A stretch of DNA of 64,000 nucleotides, from the NCBI GenBank assembly GCA_016296785.1, contig JAEDHX010000001.1, positions 18,562-82,561 of the forward strand, read 5' to 3'. The stretch is from Coprococcus sp. (GTDB lineage: Bacteria; Bacillota; Clostridia; Lachnospirales; Lachnospiraceae). The notes beneath the pieces are model-generated. The model saw nothing but the letters and a program-made list of their open reading frames with translations. It made no database searches and was not told the DNA's origin. Numbering within the stretch: position 1 is the first letter of the stretch; every line of letters begins with the position of its first letter. The position numbers and the translations under genes were made by a program. Shown piece after piece: positions 46,470-55,018 of this stretch.

Positions 46470-47444
46470 ATGAAGATTAAATTATTTTTATTTGTTTCTC
46501 TGATAGTATTATCAATTACTGTATTTTGTGGATGTGGTCAGAAGAAATATGATACTAAGAACCAACTAACATTAGGTGTTGCATCTGATATGCCATCATA
46601 TAATGACTGTGGTATGTCACAAGCATTTGCAGTAATAGAAGATAATAAGAATATTAATGACTCATCATATAGAAGTACTTCTTCAACACTTCTTGTTAAT
46701 ACAACAAGTAAAGAGATAGTGACTGCTTATAATGTTCATAAGAAGATATATCCGGCAAGCATGACGAAGGTAATGACCGGAATAATTGTAATAGATAGTA
46801 TAGAGCAGGGTAAGCTATCGCTTGATAAAGTTGTTAGACTGGATAAAACTGTTACATTTGATGAGTGGAACGTTATGGCAAGTGATTTAACCGGAGGATG
46901 TCAGGTTACTGTTAAAAATCTTCTATACAGCTTGTTAATTCGTTCATATAATGACTGTGCAATACTTCTTGCAAAAGAAGTAGCAGGAAGTGAATCAGCA
47001 TTTGTTGATATGATGAATGAGAAGGCTTATGAGTTAGGTGCAGTAAATACTCATTTTGAGAATCCTCATGGTCTTCATTCCGATGATCATTATACAACTG
47101 CATATGACCTATATATTATTTTTTCGGAGTTTATTAAACATGATTTAGCATATATCATTGATTCCATTTCTCTTTATGATTTTACATATATTGATGAAAA
47201 TGGTACAGAGCAGATAAAACAAATCCAACCAACTAATGGTTTTCTTTCTGATGAATATAAACTGCCTGATGGATTTTCACTTGGATCGTGGAAATCAGGA
47301 ACAACAGATCAGGCCGGTAATTGTCTTATTGTAGAGTTTGTTAAGGATTCAACAGGAGATAAATATATTGCTGTTGTTGCAGGAGCTGAGGATAGGGCAT
47401 CATTATATCAGGATATGACTAATCTCATTAATTCAGCTAAGTAG
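46470..47444 (+). CDS. D-alanyl-D-alanine carboxypeptidase, probable lipoprotein
   Basis: This low-molecular-weight penicillin-binding protein trims the terminal D-Ala of peptidoglycan stems. The 324-residue protein has a signal peptide ending in a lipobox-like sequence TVFCGCGQ, then the serine-hydrolase motifs SMTK (in YPASMTKVMTG), SYN (in IRSYNDCA) and KSG (in SWKSGTTDQ) instead of KTG. It is shorter than DacA of Bacillus (about 440) and lacks the C-terminal beta domain and amphipathic anchor, so the lipid anchor may replace it. Confidence 0.88.
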   Translation: MKIKLFLFVSLIVLSITVFCGCGQKKYDTKNQLTLGVASDMPSYNDCGMSQAFAVIEDNKNINDSSYRSTSSTLLVNTTSKEIVTAYNVHKKIYPASMTKVMTGIIVIDSIEQGKLSLDKVVRLDKTVTFDEWNVMASDLTGGCQVTVKNLLYSLLIRSYNDCAILLAKEVAGSESAFVDMMNEKAYELGAVNTHFENPHGLHSDDHYTTAYDLYIIFSEFIKHDLAYIIDSISLYDFTYIDENGTEQIKQIQPTNGFLSDEYKLPDGFSLGSWKSGTTDQAGNCLIVEFVKDSTGDKYIAVVAGAEDRASLYQDMTNLINSAK

Positions 47445-47465
47445 TATTATTTGCATCGCTGTAGA

Positions 47466-47486
47466 AAGAATGAATTTTTCATTCTT
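47466..47486. repeat. Short perfect hairpin between the carboxypeptidase and P-loop genes
   Basis: AAGAATGAA (47466-47474) and TTCATTCTT (47478-47486) are perfect inverted repeats with a TTT loop. No T-run follows. It may be a weak terminator, an operator or an mRNA structure. Confidence 0.5.
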
Positions 47487-47517
47487 AATATATAACATTA
47501 TAAGGAGGCTTAGTATT

Positions 47518-47943
47518 ATGATTCATATTATTACAGGAGATAAGGGAAAAGGAAAGACAAAGGTTCTAATTGAGAAGGTTAACAATGATGTTAAAGTAGC
47601 ACAAGGAGATATTGTTTTTCTGGACAATAATAATAAGCATATGTATGAGCTAAGTAATCGTGTTACAATGATTAATTGTACGAATTACGATGTAAGTAAA
47701 CTAGATATGTTTGTTGGATTTATTCTTGGTATTATTTCTCAGAATCATGATATTGAGAAAATATATATTGATAATTTCAAGACAATTACATTAACAGAGA
47801 AGGCAGATGATGATGTAAAGCATGCATTAGATATGGTAAATGCTATTTCTGAAAAATATAATATTGATATTGTAATATGCTTTGCAACTGACAGTAATGA
47901 TGTTCCGGATGAATACAAATCTAATATTATTGCCGCTTTGTAA
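47518..47943 (+). CDS. Small P-loop protein of unknown function
   Basis: The 141-residue protein begins IHIITGDKGKGKTKVLIEK, with Walker A GDKGKGKT at residues 6-13, and has a Walker B-like strand EKIYIDNFKTI at about 80-90 and a final strand IDIVICFATDS. It is a minimal P-loop NTPase-like domain with no recognisable additional module. I do not recognise its function. The ATG at 47518 follows AAGGAGG; an ATG at 47470 lacks a site. A long hairpin follows. Confidence 0.65.
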   Translation: MIHIITGDKGKGKTKVLIEKVNNDVKVAQGDIVFLDNNNKHMYELSNRVTMINCTNYDVSKLDMFVGFILGIISQNHDIEKIYIDNFKTITLTEKADDDVKHALDMVNAISEKYNIDIVICFATDSNDVPDEYKSNIIAAL

Positions 47944-47960
47944 TTATATAATACTATTTA

Positions 47961-48005
47961 TGAGAAACATTTAACTGGCTATATTTATGCATTAGGTGTT
48001 TCTCA
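47961..48005 (+). terminator. Hairpin after the P-loop gene, probable terminator
   Basis: The arms at 47961-47974 (TGAGAAACATTTAA) and 47992-48005 (TTAGGTGTTTCTCA) pair over 14 bp including two G-T wobbles, with a 17-nt loop. The following TATTATTTG is only a weak T-tract, so termination may be partial. Confidence 0.6.
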
Positions 48006-48050
48006 TATTATTTGATGTTTGAATAACATCTGTACTTAGGGAGAATTAAT

Positions 48051-49442
48051 ATGGCTACAATAAAAAGAAAACATTCAAAGCCAATATCTTTTAAAATTAG
48101 TTTTGGACTTGTTCTATTTTCAATAATATTTGTATATATGCTAGTTAGGGTAATGCTATCTTTTAACGAAAGCAACCTTAGTATATTCCAGGTTGAAGAA
48201 AGTAGTTATGATACTGATTTTTCAGCTACAGGAATAGCTATTCGTAAAGAGAAGCTTGAAAAATCTAGTATATCAGGATATGTATGCTATTATATTCGTG
48301 ATGGGGAGAAGGTATCAAAAGGCTCTAATGTATATTCTGTAGATGAAACAGGCACAATGTATGATGCATTATATGATGTTCAGAAGAATAAAAAAGAGCT
48401 TTTGACTGATAATGAATATGATGAGATTAGTAGTCAGATTCAATTCTTTAAGGTCGGATTTTCAGCTTCTAATTTTTCGGATATTTATGATTTCAAATAC
48501 AGTATTTACAATAAGGTTCTTGAATTATATGAAGAGCTTGCTCTTGAACAGCTTACTGCTAATCCATCCTTTGACAGCACTTTTAAGTCCTTTAAGTCAC
48601 AGGTTAGTGGTATAGTTACATATTATGAGGATGGCTTTGAAAATCTTGATATTAGTAAATTAGACGCTTCATGTTTTGATAAAACAATATATAATAGACA
48701 AACACTTAAAACCGGAGATATTATTTCTAAGGATGCTCCAATATATAAGATTACTGACGACGAGAACTGGAGTATTGCTGTTAAGCTTACAAAGGATGAA
48801 TATGATAGAATCAAAGACTCAGAATACGTAAGATTTACAATAAATGAATCAGATAAGAAGCTCTATATGAAATATGAGCCTATTGAACGCAATGATGAAT
48901 ACTATATTAATATCAAAATGAATAATTATATGGCATTGTATGCAAATGAACGTTATCTTGATATTAATTTTATCTTTTCAGAAACAAAAGGACTTAAGAT
49001 TCCTAATTCAGCTATTACTGAAAAGGATGTATATATTGTGCCTGTTGAATACTTAACCGGAGGAAGCGGAATGTCTGGTGATAAACTATTTAACCAGAAG
49101 ATACTTAATGAAACTGGTGAAATATCAGTTAAGCAGATTTCTCCAATCATATATTTTACTGATGAAAGATTTTGTTATGTTGATCCTAATGGAATAGATA
49201 GTGATGCTGTATTTATCAAGAATAATTCTGATGAAACATTCTCACTTACTACAGCAGCAACATATAAGCTAAAGGGTGTATATTGTGCAACTCAGGGTAC
49301 AGCAAGATTTAGAAGAATTAATATTATTGTTGAGGGCGATGATTATTCAATTATTGAACCAAATATTTCATATGGAATATCAGCCTATGATAGAATTGTA
49401 TTAAGAAGCACTGACGTAACAGAAAATCAAGTAATTTACTAA
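48051..49442 (+). CDS. HlyD-like membrane-anchored protein in the division cluster
   Basis: The 463-residue protein has a basic N-terminus, one membrane segment at about residues 17-37, and a long extracytoplasmic part. Pieces resemble membrane-fusion (HlyD) proteins: IRDGEKVSKGSNVYSVDETG is a lipoyl-type hinge, LKTGDIISKDAPIYKITDDENW a second half-motif, and GVYCATQGTARFRRINIIVEGDDY a C-terminal beta domain. There is no ABC or RND transporter beside it. It lies just before yggS, sepF and divIVA, a group linked to cell division in Gram-positives. Its role is unknown. Confidence 0.65.
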   Translation: MATIKRKHSKPISFKISFGLVLFSIIFVYMLVRVMLSFNESNLSIFQVEESSYDTDFSATGIAIRKEKLEKSSISGYVCYYIRDGEKVSKGSNVYSVDETGTMYDALYDVQKNKKELLTDNEYDEISSQIQFFKVGFSASNFSDIYDFKYSIYNKVLELYEELALEQLTANPSFDSTFKSFKSQVSGIVTYYEDGFENLDISKLDASCFDKTIYNRQTLKTGDIISKDAPIYKITDDENWSIAVKLTKDEYDRIKDSEYVRFTINESDKKLYMKYEPIERNDEYYINIKMNNYMALYANERYLDINFIFSETKGLKIPNSAITEKDVYIVPVEYLTGGSGMSGDKLFNQKILNETGEISVKQISPIIYFTDERFCYVDPNGIDSDAVFIKNNSDETFSLTTAATYKLKGVYCATQGTARFRRINIIVEGDDYSIIEPNISYGISAYDRIVLRSTDVTENQVIY

Positions 49443-49457
49443 TATGAGGTGATTATT

Positions 49458-50156
49458 ATGTTAAAGAACAACTATGAAGAGGTTCTTAATAATATACGAA
49501 GAGCATGTGATAAATCTGGAAGAAGCTATGATGAGGTAACACTAATTGCTGTCAGCAAGACAAAACCAGTTTCTTATATTGATGAATTAATTAACACTAC
49601 AGCTTGTATTGATTTTGGAGAGAATAAGGTGCAAGAGCTTGTCGATAAATATGAGACAGTCAGCAAACCTGTAAATTGGCATATGATTGGACATTTACAG
49701 ACAAATAAGGTCAAATATGTTGTTGATAAGGCTTGTTTGATACATTCTGTAGATTCTGTTAATCTTGCAAAAACAATCGAAAAGGAAGCATCAAAAAGAA
49801 ATATTATATGTCCTATACTCATTGAGGTAAATGTTGCTAATGAAGAAACTAAATTTGGTTTAAAGCTTGATGAGGTATATGATTTTATAGATGAAATTAA
49901 GAATTATAAGCATATAAAAGTAGAAGGGCTTATGACAATAGCACCATTTGTTGATAATCCTGAAGATAATAGGGTTCATTTTCGTAAATTAAGGAATTTA
50001 TCCCTTGACATAAAATCTAAATGCATTGATAATATTGATATGAATGTGCTTTCAATGGGTATGACAAATGATTATGAAATAGCTGTTGAAGAAGGTTCAA
50101 CAATGGTAAGAGTTGGTACCGGAATATTTGGTGCCAGAAATTATAATATATCATAA
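49458..50156 (+). CDS. YggS-family PLP homeostasis protein
   Basis: The 232-residue protein is a single-domain PLP-binding TIM barrel with LIAVSKTKPVSYIDELI, where the Lys holds PLP, FGENKVQELVDKYE, WHMIGHLQTNKVKY, LIEVNVANEETKFGL and LSMGMTNDYEIAVEEGSTMVRVGTGIFG. Such proteins buffer PLP and have no known catalytic activity. The ATG at 49458 lies after TGAGGTG; GTG at 49449 overlaps this site. The gene precedes sepF, as in most Firmicutes. Confidence 0.93.
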   Translation: MLKNNYEEVLNNIRRACDKSGRSYDEVTLIAVSKTKPVSYIDELINTTACIDFGENKVQELVDKYETVSKPVNWHMIGHLQTNKVKYVVDKACLIHSVDSVNLAKTIEKEASKRNIICPILIEVNVANEETKFGLKLDEVYDFIDEIKNYKHIKVEGLMTIAPFVDNPEDNRVHFRKLRNLSLDIKSKCIDNIDMNVLSMGMTNDYEIAVEEGSTMVRVGTGIFGARNYNIS

Positions 50157-50168
50157 AGGAGAAACGTC

Positions 50169-50759
50169 ATGGCAAAGGGTAGTGCAAAAAAGAGTTTCTT
50201 AGATTATTTTAAAATGAATGATTCAGGTGATGATTTTGATGATGATTTATTTGATGAAGATGATGTAGATGAAGATGATTTTGATGAATATGAGGAAACA
50301 AAATCTGCACCTGCTAAACAATTAGGATATCAGTCTCAGAAATCATATAATGCTGTAACTTCTCAACCTGTTCAAAAGAAACAGAAGTTTACAAAGCCAG
50401 CGAGAAATAATAATCAGACTAATAACAACAAGCTTGTATCTATTAATAATGCAAGATCTCAATATTCTTCATCTCACGTATATGTTATTAAACCTGAGGA
50501 ATTTGATGATGCTCAATTAATTATTGATCATTTAAGAAATGGACAGGCTATTGTAATTAATATGGAAGGTATTGAGCTTTCAACAGCTCAGAGAATTATT
50601 GATTTCATTGCCGGAGCTTGTTATGCTGTTGATGGTTCACTTCAGGCTATTTCAGGCAATATATTTATTGCAGCACCTAATGATATATATGTATCTGGTG
50701 ATTTGAGAGAAGAAATACTTGGTGATTCTTCAATCAATTCGCAGCTTGACAGATATTAA
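50169..50759 (+). CDS. sepF: Cell division protein SepF
   Basis: SepF binds membranes and FtsZ and helps the Z-ring form. The 196-residue protein begins with a short N-terminal region before a highly acidic, low-complexity linker (DDDLFDEDDVDEDDFDEYEE) and a Gln/Asn/Lys-rich stretch to about residue 100. The C-terminal SepF domain has VIKPEEFDDAQLIIDHLRNG, GIELSTAQRIIDFIAGACYAVDGSLQ and IFIAAPNDI. AAAGGAGA precedes the ATG. Confidence 0.93.
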   Translation: MAKGSAKKSFLDYFKMNDSGDDFDDDLFDEDDVDEDDFDEYEETKSAPAKQLGYQSQKSYNAVTSQPVQKKQKFTKPARNNNQTNNNKLVSINNARSQYSSSHVYVIKPEEFDDAQLIIDHLRNGQAIVINMEGIELSTAQRIIDFIAGACYAVDGSLQAISGNIFIAAPNDIYVSGDLREEILGDSSINSQLDRY

Positions 50760-50798
50760 TTGATTAAGAATATATCTGAATAATAGGGAGGGTTACAG

Positions 50799-51533
50799 AT
50801 GCTTACACCTGTAGATTTACAACAGAAGAAATTTCAAACAGGAATGGGGTATTCAAAGAAGGATGTTGATTACTTTTTTGATATTGTAGTTATGAGCTAT
50901 AATGAATTATATAAGTCTAATGCCGAATTAACCAGTCAAGTAAAGACACTTACAGATAGTCTTGTTCATTATAGAACTACAGAATCAAAGCTTCAGAAGT
51001 CACTTATGCTTGCTGAAAAGACAGCTGAAGAATCTGCTAAGAACGCTAATGATAAAGCTAAGATTATTGAGAATGATGCTAAGATAAAGGCTAATAATAT
51101 TATTCATTCTGCAAGAGAAGAGCTTGAGCAAATGGAAGATAAGATTGATGAGTTGAAGCAGCAATATATTGATTATGCTGTTGCATTTAAATCTTTTGTG
51201 AATTCACACTTAGAGTTCCTGGCTCGTAATCCTATTAATGAAGAATTAGGATTAAGATATGAGGATTTCATTACTGAGGCTATGGCTTCAGGTAATAGTG
51301 GTACATATTCACCTATAGGCAAGAAACCTACAAATGAAGATAAGTTTACAGCTTTTAGTGGAGATCCTCAGATGCGTGATGAATCAACACTTGGCGGATC
51401 CGGTTCTTCTGCTTTTGCTGACTCACCTCTTGGAGGAGCAGGTTCAGGTGGTGCTAGTGTAACAAGCGATTCATCAGTATATACTAAGAATCTTGGTGGC
51501 AAATCATTTGTTGATCCGTTTAATACTAATTAG
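50799..51533 (+). CDS. DivIVA-domain protein
   Basis: The 244-residue protein has the DivIVA N-terminal lipid-binding domain (MLTPVDLQQKKFQTGMGYSK; KDVDYFFDIVV) followed by a coiled coil to about residue 130 and a Gly/Ser-rich C-terminal tail of about 80 residues (GGSGSSAFADSPLGGAGSGG). DivIVA proteins mark curved membranes at poles and septa. The position after sepF is standard. The long Gly/Ser tail is not usual for Bacillus DivIVA. GGGAGGG precedes the ATG. Confidence 0.88.
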   Translation: MLTPVDLQQKKFQTGMGYSKKDVDYFFDIVVMSYNELYKSNAELTSQVKTLTDSLVHYRTTESKLQKSLMLAEKTAEESAKNANDKAKIIENDAKIKANNIIHSAREELEQMEDKIDELKQQYIDYAVAFKSFVNSHLEFLARNPINEELGLRYEDFITEAMASGNSGTYSPIGKKPTNEDKFTAFSGDPQMRDESTLGGSGSSAFADSPLGGAGSGGASVTSDSSVYTKNLGGKSFVDPFNTN

Positions 51534-51573
51534 ATTATGTTATTTTATACAATAATTTATAGGAGAATATATT

Positions 51574-52677
51574 ATGGATAATACACTTACTGTTCATATG
51601 GACAATAAGCCAATTTATGATATTTTCTTTGCTAAAGACTTTAATTCCCTGCCTGGCCTTCTTGCCGGACAGGGAATTGCTGATAGAAGGGTATGCATAA
51701 TAACAGAGAATAATGTTGAAGCGTTATATCTTAATCAGCTTGAGGAATTATTAAAGGATAAATGCAAAGAACTTATTACATGTGTATTTCAGGCAGGCGA
51801 GGCAAATAAAAACCTGGATACAGTAAAAATGATATACGAAAAGCTTATTATTTCTAAATTTGACAGAAAAGATCTTCTTATTGCGTTAGGTGGCGGAGTA
51901 ACAGGCGATATAACAGGCTTTGTTGCAGCAACATATCTTAGAGGTGTTGATTTTATTCAGGTTCCTACAAGTCTGCTTTCACAGGTCGATAGTAGTATTG
52001 GTGGTAAAACAGGCGTTGATTTTGATTCTTATAAGAATATGGTCGGTGCATTTCATATGCCAAAGCTTGTATATATTAATGTATCTACTCTTGATACATT
52101 ACCGGATGAACAATTCATTTCCGGAATGGGAGAGATAATAAAGCATGGCTTAATTAAGGATAGCGATTATTTTCAGTGGCTGCTTGATAATAAGGATATG
52201 ATACTTTCTAAGAATAAAGATATTCTTACTGATATGATAATGAGAAGCTGCAATATTAAACGATTAGTAGTAGAAAATGATCCTACAGAAAAAGGTGAGA
52301 GAGCATTACTTAATTTTGGTCACACCTTGGGACATGCAATTGAAAGGTTTCTTGATTTATCATTGAGTCACGGAGCATGTGTAGGTATTGGCTGTGTATT
52401 AGCATCAGCAATATCATATTCGAAGGGATATATCAGCAAAGATTCATATGATATTATTGTAAATGCCTTCAATCAGTTTAATTTTCCTATGCTTTCAGAA
52501 TATGATATTGATGAGAGCGCTGTTATTGAATATACAAAGAATGATAAAAAAATGGTAGGTAATAAAATAAAATTCATATTGCTTTCAGATATAGGAAAAG
52601 CATATATTGATATGAATGTTACTTATAATGATATGATGAATTCTTTCGATGCAGTAAGAAATACTATGAACAAATAA
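51574..52677 (+). CDS. aroB: 3-Dehydroquinate synthase
   Basis: AroB is the second step of the shikimate pathway, turning DAHP into 3-dehydroquinate with catalytic NAD and a metal. The 367-residue protein has LLIALGGGVTGDITGFVAATYLRGVDFIQ, PTSLLSQVDSSIGGKTGVD, AFHMPKLVYI, GMGEIIKHGLI and ALLNFGHTLGHAIE, which hold the NAD loop and zinc ligands. The length is standard. It sits between divIVA and lspA, away from other aromatic amino-acid genes in the window. AGGAGA precedes the ATG. Confidence 0.96.
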   Translation: MDNTLTVHMDNKPIYDIFFAKDFNSLPGLLAGQGIADRRVCIITENNVEALYLNQLEELLKDKCKELITCVFQAGEANKNLDTVKMIYEKLIISKFDRKDLLIALGGGVTGDITGFVAATYLRGVDFIQVPTSLLSQVDSSIGGKTGVDFDSYKNMVGAFHMPKLVYINVSTLDTLPDEQFISGMGEIIKHGLIKDSDYFQWLLDNKDMILSKNKDILTDMIMRSCNIKRLVVENDPTEKGERALLNFGHTLGHAIERFLDLSLSHGACVGIGCVLASAISYSKGYISKDSYDIIVNAFNQFNFPMLSEYDIDESAVIEYTKNDKKMVGNKIKFILLSDIGKAYIDMNVTYNDMMNSFDAVRNTMNK

Positions 52678-52698
52678 CTTACAACAAAGGAATAGATT

Positions 52699-53208
52699 AT
52701 GAAGAAGAATTTAATTATTGCATTTATAAGCATTTGCTTATTAACTTCACTTGATCAATTTGTAAAATATATTATTAATTTAAAAATGAAGCTTGGCGAT
52801 ACAATAGAGGTATTTGATGGTGTTTTCTCTATAACATATGTGCAAAATAATGGTGCAGCATGGGGAAATTTCTCAGGCAAAAGGCTATTTTTGCTTATTC
52901 TAACAATACTAATATTAATATGTGCAATATATGTATATCTGAAGCTTCTTAAGCTAAACGAAATGAAGTTACTAAGAATTAGCTTAGTATTCCTTATTTC
53001 AGGTGCTTTGGGTAATATTATTGATAGAATTCTGCATGGATACGTAATTGATATGTTTGATTTTTGTCTTATTAACTTTCCTGTGTTTAATGTAGCTGAT
53101 ATATTTATTACGTGCAGTGTAATTTTAATAGTAATATTGTTATTATTTAAGTATAAAGATGAAGATTTCGATAAAATAATAAAAAATGTTGATAAGGCAG
53201 GAAAATAG
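52699..53208 (+). CDS. lspA: Lipoprotein signal peptidase II
   Basis: LspA cleaves prolipoprotein signal peptides after lipidation. The 169-residue protein has four membrane segments and the family motifs TYVQNNGAAWG, GALGNIIDRI and FNVADIFI; the two Asp residues (in IDR and VAD) are the catalytic pair. The window encodes likely substrates: the DUF3048 lipoprotein and the carboxypeptidase. The next gene starts one base after its stop. Confidence 0.95.
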   Translation: MKKNLIIAFISICLLTSLDQFVKYIINLKMKLGDTIEVFDGVFSITYVQNNGAAWGNFSGKRLFLLILTILILICAIYVYLKLLKLNEMKLLRISLVFLISGALGNIIDRILHGYVIDMFDFCLINFPVFNVADIFITCSVILIVILLLFKYKDEDFDKIIKNVDKAGK

Positions 53209-53209
53209 T

Positions 53210-54127
53210 TTGGATTATTATAATATTGAAGCGGATTCAACTTGGGAGAATAATAGAATAGATAAAGCATTAACAGACTATTTCGATAACTATTCCCGTT
53301 CGTTTATAAAGAATATATTTACAAAAGATCTAATACTAGTTAATGGTAAGGTTGTAAAACCAAGCTACAAGGTTTCACGTGGTGATACTATTGATATTTC
53401 TATTCCAGACCCGGTATCTGTTGAAATTCAACCGGAAAATATTCAATTAGATATAGTCTATGAAGATGAAGATATTATTATAGTTAATAAACCGAAGAAT
53501 ATGGTAGTTCATCCGGCACCTTCTCATTATAGTGGAACATTAGTAAATGCTCTTATGTATCATTTTCAGAATAATCTATCTACAATTAATGGTGAATTTA
53601 GACCTGGAATAGTCCATAGAATTGATATGGATACTACAGGTCTTCTTGTTATATGTAAGAATGATAAAGCACATCAATATATATCAAACCAGCTTAGTGA
53701 ACATTCAATAACAAGAAAATACTATGCCATTTGCTATGATAATATTCAAGAGGATGAAGGAACAATAGATGCTCCGATTGGAAGAAATCCAAATGATAGA
53801 AAGAAAATGGCAATAAATTATAAAAATGGCAGAAGAGCAGTAACACATTATAAAGTATTAGAACGAATCAACAATAAGTATAGTTTTATTGAATGTCAGC
53901 TTGAAACAGGAAGAACTCATCAAATTAGAGTTCATATGGCTTCAATCAACCATCCTATTTTAGGAGACGAGATATATTGTAAAAGAAAAAACGAATTTAA
54001 CTTAAAGGGTCAGACTCTTCATGCAGGCGTCCTTGGTTTTGTTCATCCAACGACACATGAATATATTGAATTCAAAGCTGATTTGCCTGAATATTTTAAT
54101 GATTTACTCAAAAAACTTAGAAATTAA
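53210..54127 (+). CDS. rluD: RluD-family 23S rRNA pseudouridine synthase
   Basis: The 305-residue protein has an N-terminal S4 domain (RIDKALTDYFDNYSRSFIK) and a catalytic domain with GIVHRIDMDTTGLLVICKN, where the Asp of HRID is catalytic, and TGRTHQIRVHMASINHPILGD. It resembles RluD, but the target positions are not certain. I chose the TTG at 53210, with AGGA 7 bp before it; an ATG at 53186 lies inside lspA without a site. The lspA-rluD order is the same as in Bacillus (lspA-ylyB). Confidence 0.93.
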   Translation: MDYYNIEADSTWENNRIDKALTDYFDNYSRSFIKNIFTKDLILVNGKVVKPSYKVSRGDTIDISIPDPVSVEIQPENIQLDIVYEDEDIIIVNKPKNMVVHPAPSHYSGTLVNALMYHFQNNLSTINGEFRPGIVHRIDMDTTGLLVICKNDKAHQYISNQLSEHSITRKYYAICYDNIQEDEGTIDAPIGRNPNDRKKMAINYKNGRRAVTHYKVLERINNKYSFIECQLETGRTHQIRVHMASINHPILGDEIYCKRKNEFNLKGQTLHAGVLGFVHPTTHEYIEFKADLPEYFNDLLKKLRN

Positions 54128-54136
54128 CGATAAATG

Positions 54137-54165
54137 TTTACTTTTATCTGTCAAAATGCTATAAT
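54137..54165 (+). promoter_or_regulatory. Probable sigma-A promoter of the cytidylate-kinase-like gene
   Basis: TTTACT at 54137-54142 and TATAAT at 54160-54165 are separated by 17 bp in the gap after rluD. The ATG of the next gene is at 54218. Confidence 0.65.
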
Positions 54166-54217
54166 TTTACTATAAATATTTGTATTTATTGTTTACTTTT
54201 TAAAGGGGGCATAGCAC

Positions 54218-54829
54218 ATGAGTAAAAGAATAATTACAATTGGCCGTCAGTTTGGTAGCGGGGGAAAGCAAATTGGTGAAGAATTGGCCAAGAAAATGAA
54301 TGTTCCATTCTATGACAAGGAACTACTTAAGCATGCTGCTAAGGAAAGTGGCATATGTGAAGAAATATTCGAAAATTTTGATGAAAAACCTACTAATAGT
54401 TTTTTATATTCGCTTGTAATGGATCCTTATTCATTGGGATTTGGTACCTCCTCAGATTTGCCATTAAATCATAAAGTATTTTTGGCAGCATTTGATACAA
54501 TAAAGAATCTTGCTGAAAAGGATGGATCCTGTATATTTGTTGGAAGATGTGCTGATTATGCATTAAAGGATACGGAGGGTGTTCTGAATGTATTCATATA
54601 TGCAGATATTGAAGATAGAATTAAGCGAGTTTCAGACAAATTTGGTATATCAGAGAATAATGCAAAGGATATGATTAAAAAAGAAGATAAATCCAGAGCA
54701 TCATATTATAATTATTACACATCTAAACGCTGGGGAGAGATGAAGGGTTATGATATTTGCCTAAGCACTAGTAAATATAGTATAGAACAGCTTGTTGAAA
54801 TATTATATGATATAATTACTAAATATTAA
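54218..54829 (+). CDS. Cytidylate kinase-like family protein
   Basis: The 203-residue protein begins with ITIGRQFGSGGKQIGEELAKKM, the phosphate-binding loop of the cytidylate-kinase-like family, and has PFYDKELLKHAAKESG, IFVGRCADYAL and a C-terminal NYYTSKRWGEMKGYDICLST. It lacks the strict CMP-kinase signature and such proteins often have no known substrate. AAAGGGGG precedes the ATG. It has its own promoter and is followed by a hairpin. Confidence 0.85.
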   Translation: MSKRIITIGRQFGSGGKQIGEELAKKMNVPFYDKELLKHAAKESGICEEIFENFDEKPTNSFLYSLVMDPYSLGFGTSSDLPLNHKVFLAAFDTIKNLAEKDGSCIFVGRCADYALKDTEGVLNVFIYADIEDRIKRVSDKFGISENNAKDMIKKEDKSRASYYNYYTSKRWGEMKGYDICLSTSKYSIEQLVEILYDIITKY

Positions 54830-54880
54830 TTGTAATAAACTAATTTGGTCTTATCTGTATAAATAATACTATCTACATAA

Positions 54881-54965
54881 ATAGACTACATACTATTTGA
54901 TATGAAAAATATTAATAATATGTAGTCTATTATTTTATGGAATATATTGATAGTATGAAGTCTAT
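54881..54965. terminator. Three-arm inverted repeat between convergent genes, probable terminator
   Basis: ATAGACTACATA (54881-54892) pairs perfectly with TATGTAGTCTAT (54919-54930) and, extended to 16 nt, also with ATAGTATGAAGTCTAT (54950-54965) with one mismatch. The two pairings exclude each other. It lies between the + strand cytidylate-kinase-like gene and the - strand recombinase gene, so it may stop transcription from either side. T-tracts are weak. Confidence 0.5.
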
Positions 54966-55018
54966 AATTATGTTTAATATATTAATAAGGTTACATAATA
55001 TCATTATGGTAAACAATA

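Noticed and set aside
48051..49442. Efflux pump adaptor
   Set aside because: No transporter gene is nearby, so the efflux role is not supported by context.
53186..53209. Upstream ATG start for rluD
   Set aside because: It lies within lspA without a ribosome site, whereas the TTG at 53210 has AGGA at proper spacing.
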